Assembly (NCBI RefSeq): GCF_050389775.1
Contig: NZ_CP177144.1
Span: 3,658,001-3,722,000, forward strand
Direction: 5' to 3'
Length of the DNA stretch: 64,000 nucleotides
Origin: Marinibacterium sp050389775
GTDB taxonomy: Bacteria > Pseudomonadota > Alphaproteobacteria > Rhodobacterales > Rhodobacteraceae
Shown here: positions 16,413-24,816 of the stretch, piece by piece
Layout: the number at the start of each line of letters is the position of its first letter
How positions within the stretch are numbered: the first letter of the stretch is position 1
Position numbers and translations under genes: made by a program
The notes under the pieces: generated by a model
Databases searched by the model: none
What the model was told of the DNA's origin: nothing
The model's input: the letters and a program-made list of their open reading frames with translations, nothing else

Positions 16413-17855
16413 CTATTCCGCCGCATCCAGCGGGCGGAACCGCGCGGTGGCCATGTCCGAGGCATAATGGCAGGCCAGCTCGGGCGCCTGGCGGGCCAGG
16501 CTGGCCACACCGTCGATGATGCGCCCGGCCTGGTCGTCGCTGAGCAGGTAACCCAGGTTGAGCCGCACCCAGCCCGGCCGGTCAAGCTCTTGCCCCGCGC
16601 CCAGCCGGTCGAAGATGCGCAGCGATTCCGCCCGGTCGAGATCGAGCAGCCGATGGGCATAGGGCCCCGCGCAGGCACAGCCGCCCCGGGCCTGTATCCC
16701 CCTGAAATCGCTGAGCATGCGCGTGAAGAGCTGGTGATGCACATGGCCCCCGCCCGGCGCCCGCACCCGGAACGAAAAGACCGGCAGGGCATTGGCCGCC
16801 CGGGGATTGCCCAGCAATTCGATCTGCGGCACCGCGCGCCAGGCGTCCAGCGCGCGCTGGCGCAGGGCCGCATCGCGGGCGGCGATGACATCGGTGCCCA
16901 CGGCCTCCTTGACCATCAGCGCCAGCGCCGCGCGGATGTCGGCGATGATGTTGGGCGTGCCGGCCTCTTCGCGCGCCTCGATGCTGGCGCTGTAGGCGTG
17001 ATCCCAGGGCGAGACAAAGCGCACCGATCCGCCGCCCGGGGCCGTCGGCCGGGCCCGGCGCGGCAGAGTGTCGCGCAGCAGCAGCACACCGCTCGATCCC
17101 GGCCCGCCGGCGAACTTGTGGGGTGAAAAGACAATGGCATCCTTGGCCGTCTCGCCCTGCCCCATGTCGATGGGCACATAGGGCGCGCAGGCCGCGTAAT
17201 CCCAGACCGCCAACGCCCCGGCAGCCTTGATCTGGCGGGTCAGTTCCTCTGTATCCGCAAGGATTCCGGTGACATTCGACGCCGCCGACAGGGCCACGAC
17301 AACCAGGTCGGCCCCCGCCGCCGCCGACAGCGCCGCGGCCAGCGCCGCCCGGTCCGGCCCGCCGTCCTCGGCCTCGGCCAGCTCGACCACATGCGCCCCG
17401 GTCTCGCGCCACGGAAGGATATTGGAATGGTGCTCGTATGGGCCTATAACGATCTCCGCACGGCCCCCGTCCGCCACCAGAGCGGCAACGTCCAGCAGAC
17501 CGACGATGCGGTTTATCCCGCCCGTCGCGCCCGAGCCGGCAAATATCACGTGGCAATCCGGCCCGCAGCCGGTCATCCGGGCAATCTCGGCCCGGGCGGC
17601 CTCGCGCATCCGGGTCATTGCCGCGCCGCAATAGGACGCTTCGGTATGGCTGTTGGCATAATAGGGCAGGACATGGTCCGCCACGAAATCCTCGACCTGG
17701 CGCAGGGCGCGCCCGGACGCGGTGTAATCGGCATAAAGCAGGGCCTGCCGGCCAAAGGGCGTGTCGATGGCGATTTCATCGCCGATCAGCCCGGCGCGCA
17801 GCGCCGCAACAGGATCGGGCCTTCGCAGGGCGTCGCGGAAGGGGGCGAATGGCAT
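16413..17855 (-). CDS. Class V aminotransferase / SufS-like cysteine desulfurase family protein
   Basis: 480 residues from the ATG at 17855 (MPFAPFRDAL). Although the frame stays open far upstream, that extension has no homology-like features and runs through the divergent promoter. PLP Lys is expected in SPHKFAGGPGSSG (near residue 247); the cofactor-contact motifs SGATGGINR and the Asp of AVWDYAACAPYVPID are present. The mobile-loop cysteine is in RGGCACAGPYAHRL (near 388), like the catalytic Cys of SufS-type enzymes. It could mobilise sulfur or act as a Cys/selenocysteine lyase or aminotransferase. Grouping with two CMD proteins and an Lrp-type regulator, and no suf genes, argues for a dedicated catabolic or redox role rather than general Fe-S assembly. 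Confidence 0.8.
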   Translation of the reverse strand: MPFAPFRDALRRPDPVAALRAGLIGDEIAIDTPFGRQALLYADYTASGRALRQVEDFVADHVLPYYANSHTEASYCGAAMTRMREAARAEIARMTGCGPDCHVIFAGSGATGGINRIVGLLDVAALVADGGRAEIVIGPYEHHSNILPWRETGAHVVELAEAEDGGPDRAALAAALSAAAGADLVVVALSAASNVTGILADTEELTRQIKAAGALAVWDYAACAPYVPIDMGQGETAKDAIVFSPHKFAGGPGSSGVLLLRDTLPRRARPTAPGGGSVRFVSPWDHAYSASIEAREEAGTPNIIADIRAALALMVKEAVGTDVIAARDAALRQRALDAWRAVPQIELLGNPRAANALPVFSFRVRAPGGGHVHHQLFTRMLSDFRGIQARGGCACAGPYAHRLLDLDRAESLRIFDRLGAGQELDRPGWVRLNLGYLLSDDQAGRIIDGVASLARQAPELACHYASDMATARFRPLDAAE

Positions 17856-17933
17856 GGAATGTTCCGGGTCTCGAGAGAAGGGTTGGTGGCACGGAATTGC
17901 GGTCTGGGGACGGCCCGCACCGATTGCGTCGAG

Positions 17934-17939
17934 ATTATA
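17934..17939 (-). promoter_or_regulatory. -10 element of the aminotransferase operon
   Basis: The minus strand reads TATAAT exactly, 79 bp before the aminotransferase ATG. The -35 region at 17-bp spacing is poor, which suggests an activator-dependent promoter; a palindrome overlaps that position. Confidence 0.45.
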
Positions 17940-17952
17940 GAAGGACATGCGA

Positions 17953-17973
17953 CAGGATTTTGCGTAGATCCTG
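17953..17973. promoter_or_regulatory. Candidate Lrp/AsnC-type operator
   Basis: Perfect inverted repeat CAGGAT (17953-17958), 9-base spacer, ATCCTG (17968-17973). It lies just upstream of the TATAAT of the aminotransferase operon and in front of the divergent Lrp-family gene, the expected site for a regulator controlling both directions. Assignment to this regulator is inferred from position. Confidence 0.5.
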
Positions 17974-18284
17974 GTTCTGCGCGATTCGTTTGCGTGCGGG
18001 GCCGGCGCAACGCCCCCGCCGGTCAAACCACGCGCAGAGGGGCGCCGAACCATCCGCAGGGGCGACTCGCGCCGATCCGCCCGGTCCCTGCCCCGCGCCG
18101 CGGTGGCGCCCGGCGCCCCGGGCCTGCGCAATTTCTGTGCAGATCCGGCGCCACGGCCGGTCCGAACTTGCGCATCCTGCGACCAAAGCGCGGCTGGACG
18201 GCATTTACACTGGCCCTCGCCCCGGGGTTTCGTAGCGTCACCTCCCAAGGGGGGAGGCCCGACCAGAAAACGAGGCTGCGCCCG

Positions 18285-18746
18285 ATGATCGACGACCGAG
18301 ACCGTAAGCTGTTGGCATTGCTGCAGGAAGATGCCGAATTGCCGGTCAATGACATGGCCGAACGCGTGGCCCTGTCCGTATCCGCCTGCTGGCGCCGCAT
18401 CCGTCGGCTGACCTCGGATGGCTATATCATGCGCCGCGTGGCGATCCTGGACCGGCGCAAGATGCAGGTGCCCACGACGGTCTACGTGCTGATCCGCACC
18501 TCCGACCATTCGACCAGCTGGCTGGAGAACTTTCGCAGCGCCGTGGCCGACATTCCCGAGATCGTCGAGGCACAGCGCCTGACCGGCAACATCGATTACC
18601 TGCTCAAGGTCGTGCTGCCCGATGTCGAACATTGGGACATCATCTACAAGCGCCTGGTGGCGCGGGTGAATTTCTTTGACGTGTCGTCCTACATCTCGAT
18701 GGAAGAGGTGAAGAGCACAGGGCAGATCCCGACCCATTATGTCTGA
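18285..18746 (+). CDS. Lrp/AsnC family transcriptional regulator
   Basis: 153 residues from the ATG at 18285 (MIDDRDRKLLALLQED). N-terminal winged helix-turn-helix with the family hallmark VNDMAERVALSVSACWRRIRRLTSDGYI, then the RAM/AsnC ligand-binding domain (VPTTVYVLIRTSDHS, VVEAQRLTGNIDYLLKVV-like segment). Length is typical. Transcribed away from the aminotransferase/CMD operon and towards the flavoprotein-Liv operon, so it could regulate either. Lrp members usually sense an amino acid, which suits both neighbours. Confidence 0.9.
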   Translation: MIDDRDRKLLALLQEDAELPVNDMAERVALSVSACWRRIRRLTSDGYIMRRVAILDRRKMQVPTTVYVLIRTSDHSTSWLENFRSAVADIPEIVEAQRLTGNIDYLLKVVLPDVEHWDIIYKRLVARVNFFDVSSYISMEEVKSTGQIPTHYV

Positions 18747-19175
18747 TCCCTGCCCCGTGGTCCGCCCCTTGGACCACGCCGATGCCCTCCTCCGCCGCGC
18801 CCTGCGGCCCTGTTCGCCCGCCTCTGCCTGCCCGGCTTCCGCCCGGCTGCAGCGCAGCGAATCCCCTGCCCGGCCCGCGCGACGGTTCCGCCAGGGCCCT
18901 GCGTGGCGCGTCAGGTTTGATGAAAGCCCGCGCCACGCGCAAATTCACGTCGCCGTGAGCGGGGATCGTCGAATTCTGCAGGTGCGAAATGCCCGCGCCC
19001 CTGCCGAGGACGCGTCAAAATTGCGGGGCGGCGGGGCTAGGCTGGATGAAACGGCGGCATCGGCGCGCCAGGGACAAAAACCGGCACAAGATCCCGCAGG
19101 ACGCCGGACGCCGGTGCCCGGTCGCCCCTCCGACCGGACCGATACGACCAAGACCACGCAGGAAGCGAGACCGAC
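18747..19175. other. Intergenic region before the flavoprotein-Liv operon
   Basis: About 430 bp, no gene supported. Starts with a hairpin after the regulator gene; the distal end carries AGGAAGCGAG as ribosome-binding site for the next gene. A promoter is expected here but no convincing hexamer pair is seen. Confidence 0.5.
18756..18778 (+). terminator. Hairpin after the Lrp-type gene
   Basis: Perfect 8-bp arms CGTGGTCC (18756-18763) and GGACCACG (18771-18778) with a 7-base loop, 9 bp after the stop codon. No U-tract. Confidence 0.5.
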
Positions 19176-20669
19176 ATGACTGCTTTTGCCGCGCCCGGCG
19201 ATCTGAACGCGCCGGGCCTTTCGCCGGCCCCGGCCAATGACACCGGGCTGACCGCCCTCGAGGCCGGGCTGGCCGTCGATCTCGACCGGCTGGGCCTGCC
19301 GCGCAAGACCTGGACCGCCCCGCGACCCGGCCCCGACGGCAAGCCCCTGCGCGACGTGCTGGTGATCGGCGCCGGCCAGTTCGGCATCGGCGTGGGCGTG
19401 GCGCTGAAATTCGCGGGCATCGCCGATTTCGAGCTGCTCGACCGCGCGCCCGAGGGCCGCGAAGGCCCCTGGGTGACCTATGCGCGCATGCCCACCCTGC
19501 GCTCGCCCAAGCAGCTGCCGGGCATCTGCGCCGGCATTCCCCGGCTGACCTTCCAGAGCTGGTATCGCGCCACCCATGGCGATGCGGCCTGGGACGCGCT
19601 GTACAAGATCCCCAACCAGGACTGGCAGGATTATGTCCTGTGGGTGCGCCGGGTGCTGGCCCTGCCGGTGCGCAACGGGGCCGAGGCCGTCGACCTGCGC
19701 CCGGCGGCCGACCACGTGGCCGTTGCCCTGGCCGATGGCACGACGCTTTATGCCAAGCATGTCATCGTGGCCACCGGCCGGGCCGGCACCGGCGGCTGGG
19801 CCAGCGTGCCCGGGGTGTCGGCCGAGCTGGGCCCCGACCGCATGGCCCACACTATGCACGACATCGATTTCGACCGGCTGAAGGGCAAGCGCATCGCCGT
19901 CCTAGGCGTTGGCGCCTCGGCCTTCGACAACGTGGCCACGGCGCTGGAACGGGGGGCGGCCTCGGTCGACGTGCTGTCGCGCCGCCCGGCCCTGCCGCAG
20001 CTCAACAAGGGGCGGCCGTCCAGCGCCATGGGCTTCCTGGAAGGCTGGCAGGCCCTGCCCGATGCCGATCGCTGGCGGCTGGCCGTCTATCTCGACCTGA
20101 TGACCGGCGTGCCGCCCCATGAAACCATGCTGCGCTGCCTGGCGCAGCCCGGCATGCGCCTGCATTTCGGCACCCGGTTCCGCAGCGCCACGCCCAGCGA
20201 AACCGGCGTGCGCATCGAGGTCGAAAACGGCCCCTCGGGTGATTACGATTTCCTGCTGCTGGGCACCGGCTTTCGCGTCGACCTGTCGGCCGAGCCGCTC
20301 TTTGCCTCGATCAACGGCGCGATCCGCCTGTGGCGCGATGCCTATGCCCCGCCGCCCGGGATGGAACGGCCGCACCTGGGCCTGCATCCCTATCTCGGCG
20401 ACGGGTTCGAGCTGCAATCGCGCGACGAGACGCCGCTGGACCGCATCCACCTGTTCAACGCCGCCTCGCACATGAGCGCCGGGTTCATGGCGCTGGACGT
20501 GCCGGCGCTGGATGTCGCGCCCGAACGGCTGGTCACGGCCATCACCCGGCGCCTCTTCACCGAGGATTTCGACCCGATCTTCGCCGGGCTCCAGGCCTGG
20601 GAAGAGGAACACGAGCTGGAACCGACGCCGTTCTATGCCCCCGAACATGTCAACAAGACCGCACGCTGA
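19176..20669 (+). CDS. FAD/NAD(P)-binding flavoprotein (monooxygenase-like)
   Basis: 497 residues with AGGAAGCGAG upstream of the ATG. Two Rossmann folds: the FAD site DVLVIGAGQFGIGVGVALKFAG (about 60-80) and an NAD(P)H-type site KRIAVLGVGASAFDNVATALERG (near 235-257). Conserved GxWVTYARMPTLRSPKQL and a late LLGTGFRVDLS segment match flavin-containing monooxygenase/thioredoxin-reductase-like enzymes. I do not see the full FMO fingerprint FxGxxxHxxxY/W, so the reaction is uncertain: N- or S-oxygenation, or amine/imine oxidoreduction. First gene of a plus-strand cluster with an aldo/keto reductase, a Liv transporter and an aldolase, suggesting that it oxidises the imported amino-acid-like compound. 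Confidence 0.75.
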   Translation: MTAFAAPGDLNAPGLSPAPANDTGLTALEAGLAVDLDRLGLPRKTWTAPRPGPDGKPLRDVLVIGAGQFGIGVGVALKFAGIADFELLDRAPEGREGPWVTYARMPTLRSPKQLPGICAGIPRLTFQSWYRATHGDAAWDALYKIPNQDWQDYVLWVRRVLALPVRNGAEAVDLRPAADHVAVALADGTTLYAKHVIVATGRAGTGGWASVPGVSAELGPDRMAHTMHDIDFDRLKGKRIAVLGVGASAFDNVATALERGAASVDVLSRRPALPQLNKGRPSSAMGFLEGWQALPDADRWRLAVYLDLMTGVPPHETMLRCLAQPGMRLHFGTRFRSATPSETGVRIEVENGPSGDYDFLLLGTGFRVDLSAEPLFASINGAIRLWRDAYAPPPGMERPHLGLHPYLGDGFELQSRDETPLDRIHLFNAASHMSAGFMALDVPALDVAPERLVTAITRRLFTEDFDPIFAGLQAWEEEHELEPTPFYAPEHVNKTAR

Positions 20670-20676
20670 GACGATC

Positions 20677-21672
20677 ATGGACGCCATAGCCACCCCCGCC
20701 CGCCGCCGCCTGGGCCAGTCGGACCTTTACGTCGCCCCCATCGCCTTTGGCGGCTCGGTCTTTGGCTGGACGGCCGATCCGGCCATGTCGCACCGGCTGC
20801 TCGATGCCTTCACCGACCGCGGCTTCAACATGATCGACACGGCCGATGTCTATTCGTTCTGGCTGCCCGGCAATTCGGGCGGTGAATCCGAAACGATCAT
20901 CGGCGACTGGCTGGCCGCCACGGGCAAGCGCGACCGTGTCGTGCTGGCGACCAAATGCGGCTCGCCCCGCACGCCGGGCGGCGCGGATCTCAGCGCGGAT
21001 TACATCCTGAAATCGGTCGAAGGCAGCCTGAAGCGCCTGCGTGTCGATTGCATCGACCTCTACCAGGCCCATCGCGACGACCTGCTGACCCAGCCCGACG
21101 AGATGCTGGGCGCCTATGACCGGCTGATCCGCGACGGCAAGGTGCGGGCCATCGGCGCGTCGAACTTCCTCTATCCCCGGCTGAAGCAATCGCTGGATCA
21201 CGCCGAGGCCCACGGCCTGCCACGCTTTCAGACGTTGCAGCCGCCCTACAACCTCTATGACCGCGACACCTATGAATGGGCCTTCGAAGGCTCGCTGGCC
21301 GCGCTCTGCGCCGAGCGTCAGGTGTCGGCCATCCCGTATTTCTCGCTGGCCAGCGGTTTCCTGACCGGCAAGTACCGCGTGCCCGAGGACACCGCCCGCA
21401 ACCGGGCGCGGGGCGGCGATGTCGAGCGCTATCTCAATCCCAAGGGCCACCGCGTGCTGGCCGCGCTGGACCGGGCGGCCGAGACCCTGGGCGCCACGCC
21501 GGCCCAGGTGGCGCTGGCCTGGCTGATGGCGCAGCCCACCGTGGCCGCGCCGATCACCTCGGCCACGAGCCTCGACCAGCTGCACGACCTGCTCGGCGCG
21601 GCCGAGATCCGGCTGGACACGGACACGCTGGCCGACCTGACGGCCGCCGGTTCCAATGCTTCGGCCAGTTGA
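20677..21672 (+). CDS. Aldo/keto reductase
   Basis: 331 residues from the ATG at 20677, seven bases after the flavoprotein stop. The AKR tetrad is visible: Asp54 and Tyr59 in NMIDTADVYSF, Lys93 in LATKCGS, His132 in DLYQAHRDD. The C-terminal cofactor loop PITSATSLDQLHDLLGA is also typical. TIM-barrel, NADPH-dependent carbonyl reductase of the YajO/general-stress type; cytoplasmic. Neighbours suggest it reduces or oxidises an aldehyde/ketone intermediate in amino-acid-like catabolism. Substrate not deducible. Confidence 0.88.
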   Translation: MDAIATPARRRLGQSDLYVAPIAFGGSVFGWTADPAMSHRLLDAFTDRGFNMIDTADVYSFWLPGNSGGESETIIGDWLAATGKRDRVVLATKCGSPRTPGGADLSADYILKSVEGSLKRLRVDCIDLYQAHRDDLLTQPDEMLGAYDRLIRDGKVRAIGASNFLYPRLKQSLDHAEAHGLPRFQTLQPPYNLYDRDTYEWAFEGSLAALCAERQVSAIPYFSLASGFLTGKYRVPEDTARNRARGGDVERYLNPKGHRVLAALDRAAETLGATPAQVALAWLMAQPTVAAPITSATSLDQLHDLLGAAEIRLDTDTLADLTAAGSNASAS

Positions 21673-21723
21673 TGAAGAACGACTTTCAAACCATTCCAAA
21701 CACTTAAGAAACAGGGACCTGAC

Positions 21724-22863
21724 ATGACAAAGACCTCTTCCTTCCGCATCACCCGGCGCGGCCTTGGCGGGCTGGCCATGGGGCTGGCCATGGCCGGCGC
21801 GGCCGCCGCCCAGGACACGATCACCATCGGCGTGACCGGCCCCAAGACCGGCCCGGCGGCGCAATATGGCCAGGCCTGGGTCGAAGGGTTCGACCTGGCG
21901 CTCGACGCGATCAACGCCGATGGCGGCATCAATGGCACGCCGCTGGAATATGTCTTTGAAGACAGCCAGAACGATCCGCGCCAGACCGTGGCCATCGCCC
22001 AGAAGTTCATCAACGACCCGAAGATCGTCGTGGAAGTCGGTGATTTCTCGTCCACTTCCTCGATGGCCGCCTCGCCGCTCTACCAGCGCGCGGGCCTGGT
22101 TCAGTTCGGGTTCACCAACTCGCATCCCGATTTCACCAAGGCCGGCGATTACATCTGGTCGTCGTCGATCCCGCAGAGCCAGGAACAGCCCCTGCTGGCC
22201 GAATTCGCCTATGAAGGGCTGGGCATGCGCAAGATCGCCGTGCTGCACCTGAACACCGATTGGGGCACCACGGCCAAGAACCTCTTTGTCGAGGCCTTCG
22301 AAGCCCTCGGCGGCGAGATCGTCGCGGCCGAAGGTTACCTGCCCGACGAGAAGGATTTCCGCGCCACGCTGACGCGCATCAAGTCGGCCGCGCCCGACGG
22401 GATCATGATGGAAAGCTACTACCCCGACGGCGCGCTGATCGCCCGCCAGGTCAAGGACGCGGGGATCGAGGTGCCCGTGCTGGGTGTCGGTTCGATCTTC
22501 TCGCCCGATTTCATCGAACTGGCCGGCGATGCCTCGGAAGGTGTCTATACCACGGCCTATTTCTCGCCCAGCTTCCCCCGGGCCGAGATCCAGGACTTCG
22601 TGAAATCCTTCGAGGAAACCTATGGCCACGAGCCCAACAGCTTCAACGCCATGGCCTATGACGCGATCAACATCCTGGCCGCGGTGATGCGCGAATACGG
22701 CACCACCCGCGAAGAGATCAAGGACGGGCTGGGCCAGATCTCGGGCCTGCCGGCGGTGATGTTCCCCGAGGTGGCCTTTGATGCCGAGACCCGCCGGGTG
22801 TCCGGCCCGGTGATCACGCCGCTGATCGTCAAGGACGGTGCCTTCGAGATCTACGAAGACTGA
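21724..22863 (+). CDS. Branched-chain-amino-acid-type ABC substrate-binding protein (LivJ/K-like)
   Basis: 379 residues with an AGGGA ribosome-binding site. The N-terminus ITRRGLGGLAMGLAMAGAAAA-like segment carries an Arg pair before a hydrophobic stretch, so Tat export is possible. The mature part begins DTITIGVTGPKTGPAAQYGQ and continues NGTPLEYVFEDSQNDPRQTV, the classic type I periplasmic binding fold of LivJ/AmiC. Supplies the fused LivHM permease downstream. Ligand may be an amino acid or amide; nothing here fixes it. Confidence 0.9.
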   Translation: MTKTSSFRITRRGLGGLAMGLAMAGAAAAQDTITIGVTGPKTGPAAQYGQAWVEGFDLALDAINADGGINGTPLEYVFEDSQNDPRQTVAIAQKFINDPKIVVEVGDFSSTSSMAASPLYQRAGLVQFGFTNSHPDFTKAGDYIWSSSIPQSQEQPLLAEFAYEGLGMRKIAVLHLNTDWGTTAKNLFVEAFEALGGEIVAAEGYLPDEKDFRATLTRIKSAAPDGIMMESYYPDGALIARQVKDAGIEVPVLGVGSIFSPDFIELAGDASEGVYTTAYFSPSFPRAEIQDFVKSFEETYGHEPNSFNAMAYDAINILAAVMREYGTTREEIKDGLGQISGLPAVMFPEVAFDAETRRVSGPVITPLIVKDGAFEIYED

Positions 22864-22887
22864 TCCGCCCCCACACAAGCCTCTCCC

Positions 22888-22914
22888 GGACGGCGCCCCT
22901 GTCGCGCGCCGTCC
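22888..22914 (+). terminator. Stem-loop between Liv binding protein and permease genes
   Basis: Perfect 9-bp arms GGACGGCGC (22888-22896) and GCGCCGTCC (22906-22914) with a 9-base loop, in the 118-bp gap after the binding-protein gene. Probably a partial terminator or mRNA stabiliser that sets a high binding-protein to permease ratio. Confidence 0.6.
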
Positions 22915-22981
22915 TGCCCCCACCCCAATGCCCGCGGACGGGCGTCATTGCCCGACCGTCCCGTGCGGAGCCCTTTAGACA

Positions 22982-24814
22982 ATGCTAGAATTCATCCAGA
23001 CCGCCTGGCTCGATTTCACGATCGCCGGCGTCGTCATCGGGTCGATCTATGCGCTGATGGCCGTCGGCCTGGCGCTGATCTTCGGCGTGGCGAACCTGAT
23101 CAACTTTGCCCATGGCGCCGTCTTCACGGTGGGCGCCTATATCGGCTGGACCTGCCTGATGGGCCTTGGCCTGCCGCTGTGGCTGACCGTGATCGTCGTG
23201 GCGCTTGGCGGCGGCGTGATCGGCGCGCTGATCGAATGGCTGGCCATCCGGCCGCTCAACCGCCAGTCGCGCATCGCCCCGCTGCTGGCCACGATCGGCG
23301 TCGGGCTGATCCTGGACCAGCTGGTGCACATCCTGTTCTCGCCCACGCCCCGGGCGCTGTCGGCCAACCTGCCCGACTGGCGCATCCCGCTGGGCACCGG
23401 CACGATCGGCACCCTGGACATCGTGATCTTCGTGACCGGCGTGCTGTCGGCCGCGCTGCTCTACGGGTTCCTGTTCTACACCAAGATCGGCATGGCCGTG
23501 CGGGCCACGGCCCAGGACGATGACGCGGCCAAGCAGATGGGCGTCAACATCAACGGCGTCAACATGACGGTCTTTGGCGTGGCCGGAGCACTGGGGGCCA
23601 TCGCCGGGCTGCTCGTCGGGCTCTATTACAACAACATCGATCCCAACACCTCGTTCCAGATCATGCTCAAGGGCATGGTGGCCATCGTCATCGGCGGCAT
23701 GGCCAACGTGCCGGGTGCCATCGGAGGCGGGCTGATCCTGGGCCTGATCGAAAGCTATGGCATCGCCTTCTTCGGGGCCAGCTACCGCGATCTCTTTGCC
23801 TTTGCCGTGCTGCTCCTGATGCTGCTGTTCAAGCCCAACGGGCTGTTCGCCAAGGCCCGGGAACGCCAGGCCGAGCCGATGACCGGCACCTTCGTCACCC
23901 GCAACAAGCCGGTGCAGATCCCGAAATGGCTGATGGCCGTGCTGATTGCCCTGGCCGTGGCCGTGCCCCTGGCCGGCCAGCCCTACATCACCCAGGTCAT
24001 GACCAATGCCTTCCTCTACGCGCTGGCCGGCATCTCGCTGACCCTGATCGCGGGCACGGTGGGCATGATCTCGATCGGCCATGCCGCGCTGCTGGCCATC
24101 GGGGCCTATGCCTCGGCCCTGCTGACGATGAAGGGCCTGCCCGTCGCGCTTGGCCTGGTGGCCGCAGGCTTTGTCACGGCCATCGTGGGCACCGCCCTGG
24201 CCTATCCGGCCTTCCGCCTGCGCGGTCACTACGTGTCGATCGGCACCCTGGCCCTGGGCCAGATCGTGGCCCTGGTGATCCTCAACTGGACCTCGGTGAC
24301 CAACGGGTCGATGGGTCTTTACGGCATCCCGCCACTGGATCTCTTCGGCATCCCGCTGTTTTCGAACCGGGCGATGTACTGGTTTGTCCTGGCCCTGGTC
24401 ATCATCGCCGGCCTGCTGCAATCGCGGCTGCTCAGCTCGCACCTGGGCCGGACATGGCGGGCCATCCGCGAGGATACCGTGGCCGCCGAGACCTATGGCG
24501 TGGCGTCGAACTACTACAAGGGGCTGGCCTTCGGCTTTGCCGGTTTCATCGCCGGCATCTCGGGGGCGGTCACCGCGCACCAGTTCAGCTATATCAACTA
24601 CGACACCTTCAACCTTCTGATTTCCGTCCTGATCCTGACCATCGCGATCCTCGGCGGCCTTGGGAACATCACCGGTGCGGTGCTTGGCGCGATCCTCGTC
24701 GCGGCCCTGCCCGAGATGTTCCGCGCGCTGGCCGAGTATCGCATGATGTTCTACGGCGTGGCCCTGATCCTTCTGATCCGGTTCCGGCCTCAGGGCCTTC
24801 TGGGGAGCGGCTGA
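22982..24814 (+). CDS. Fused LivH-LivM branched-chain amino acid ABC permease
   Basis: 610 residues, about twice a single Liv permease. The N-terminal half (FTIAGVVIGSIYALMAVGLALIFG, NLINFAHGAVFTVGAY) is LivH-like. A linker near residues 290-315 (KARERQAEPMTGTFVTRNKPVQIPKW) leads to a LivM-like half (GISLTLIAGTVGMISIGHAALLAIGAYASALL, FRLRGHYVSIGTLALGQI, AIREDTVAAETYGV). Each half has its own ATPase-contact loop. One polypeptide thus makes the whole membrane channel. No frameshift is needed, so it is a genuine fusion rather than two overlapping genes. Confidence 0.9.
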   Translation: MLEFIQTAWLDFTIAGVVIGSIYALMAVGLALIFGVANLINFAHGAVFTVGAYIGWTCLMGLGLPLWLTVIVVALGGGVIGALIEWLAIRPLNRQSRIAPLLATIGVGLILDQLVHILFSPTPRALSANLPDWRIPLGTGTIGTLDIVIFVTGVLSAALLYGFLFYTKIGMAVRATAQDDDAAKQMGVNINGVNMTVFGVAGALGAIAGLLVGLYYNNIDPNTSFQIMLKGMVAIVIGGMANVPGAIGGGLILGLIESYGIAFFGASYRDLFAFAVLLLMLLFKPNGLFAKARERQAEPMTGTFVTRNKPVQIPKWLMAVLIALAVAVPLAGQPYITQVMTNAFLYALAGISLTLIAGTVGMISIGHAALLAIGAYASALLTMKGLPVALGLVAAGFVTAIVGTALAYPAFRLRGHYVSIGTLALGQIVALVILNWTSVTNGSMGLYGIPPLDLFGIPLFSNRAMYWFVLALVIIAGLLQSRLLSSHLGRTWRAIREDTVAAETYGVASNYYKGLAFGFAGFIAGISGAVTAHQFSYINYDTFNLLISVLILTIAILGGLGNITGAVLGAILVAALPEMFRALAEYRMMFYGVALILLIRFRPQGLLGSG

Positions 24815-24816
24815 CC

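Larger units (their letters stand above)
17856..18284. other. Divergent regulatory region: aminotransferase operon / lrp-type gene
   Basis: About 430 bp between divergent starts, no gene supported. It contains a consensus -10 hexamer for the minus strand and an adjacent inverted repeat (both listed separately). The remainder is GC-rich with scattered degenerate repeats. Confidence 0.6.

Noticed and set aside
17856..18737. Upstream extension of the aminotransferase frame to 18737
   Set aside because: The extension runs antisense through the Lrp-type gene and through the divergent promoter with its TATAAT; conserved sequence starts at the ATG at 17855.
24384..24620. Separate small frames inside the second half of the Liv permease
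   Set aside because: They are out-of-frame shadows; the 610-residue fused permease is continuous with full transmembrane pattern.
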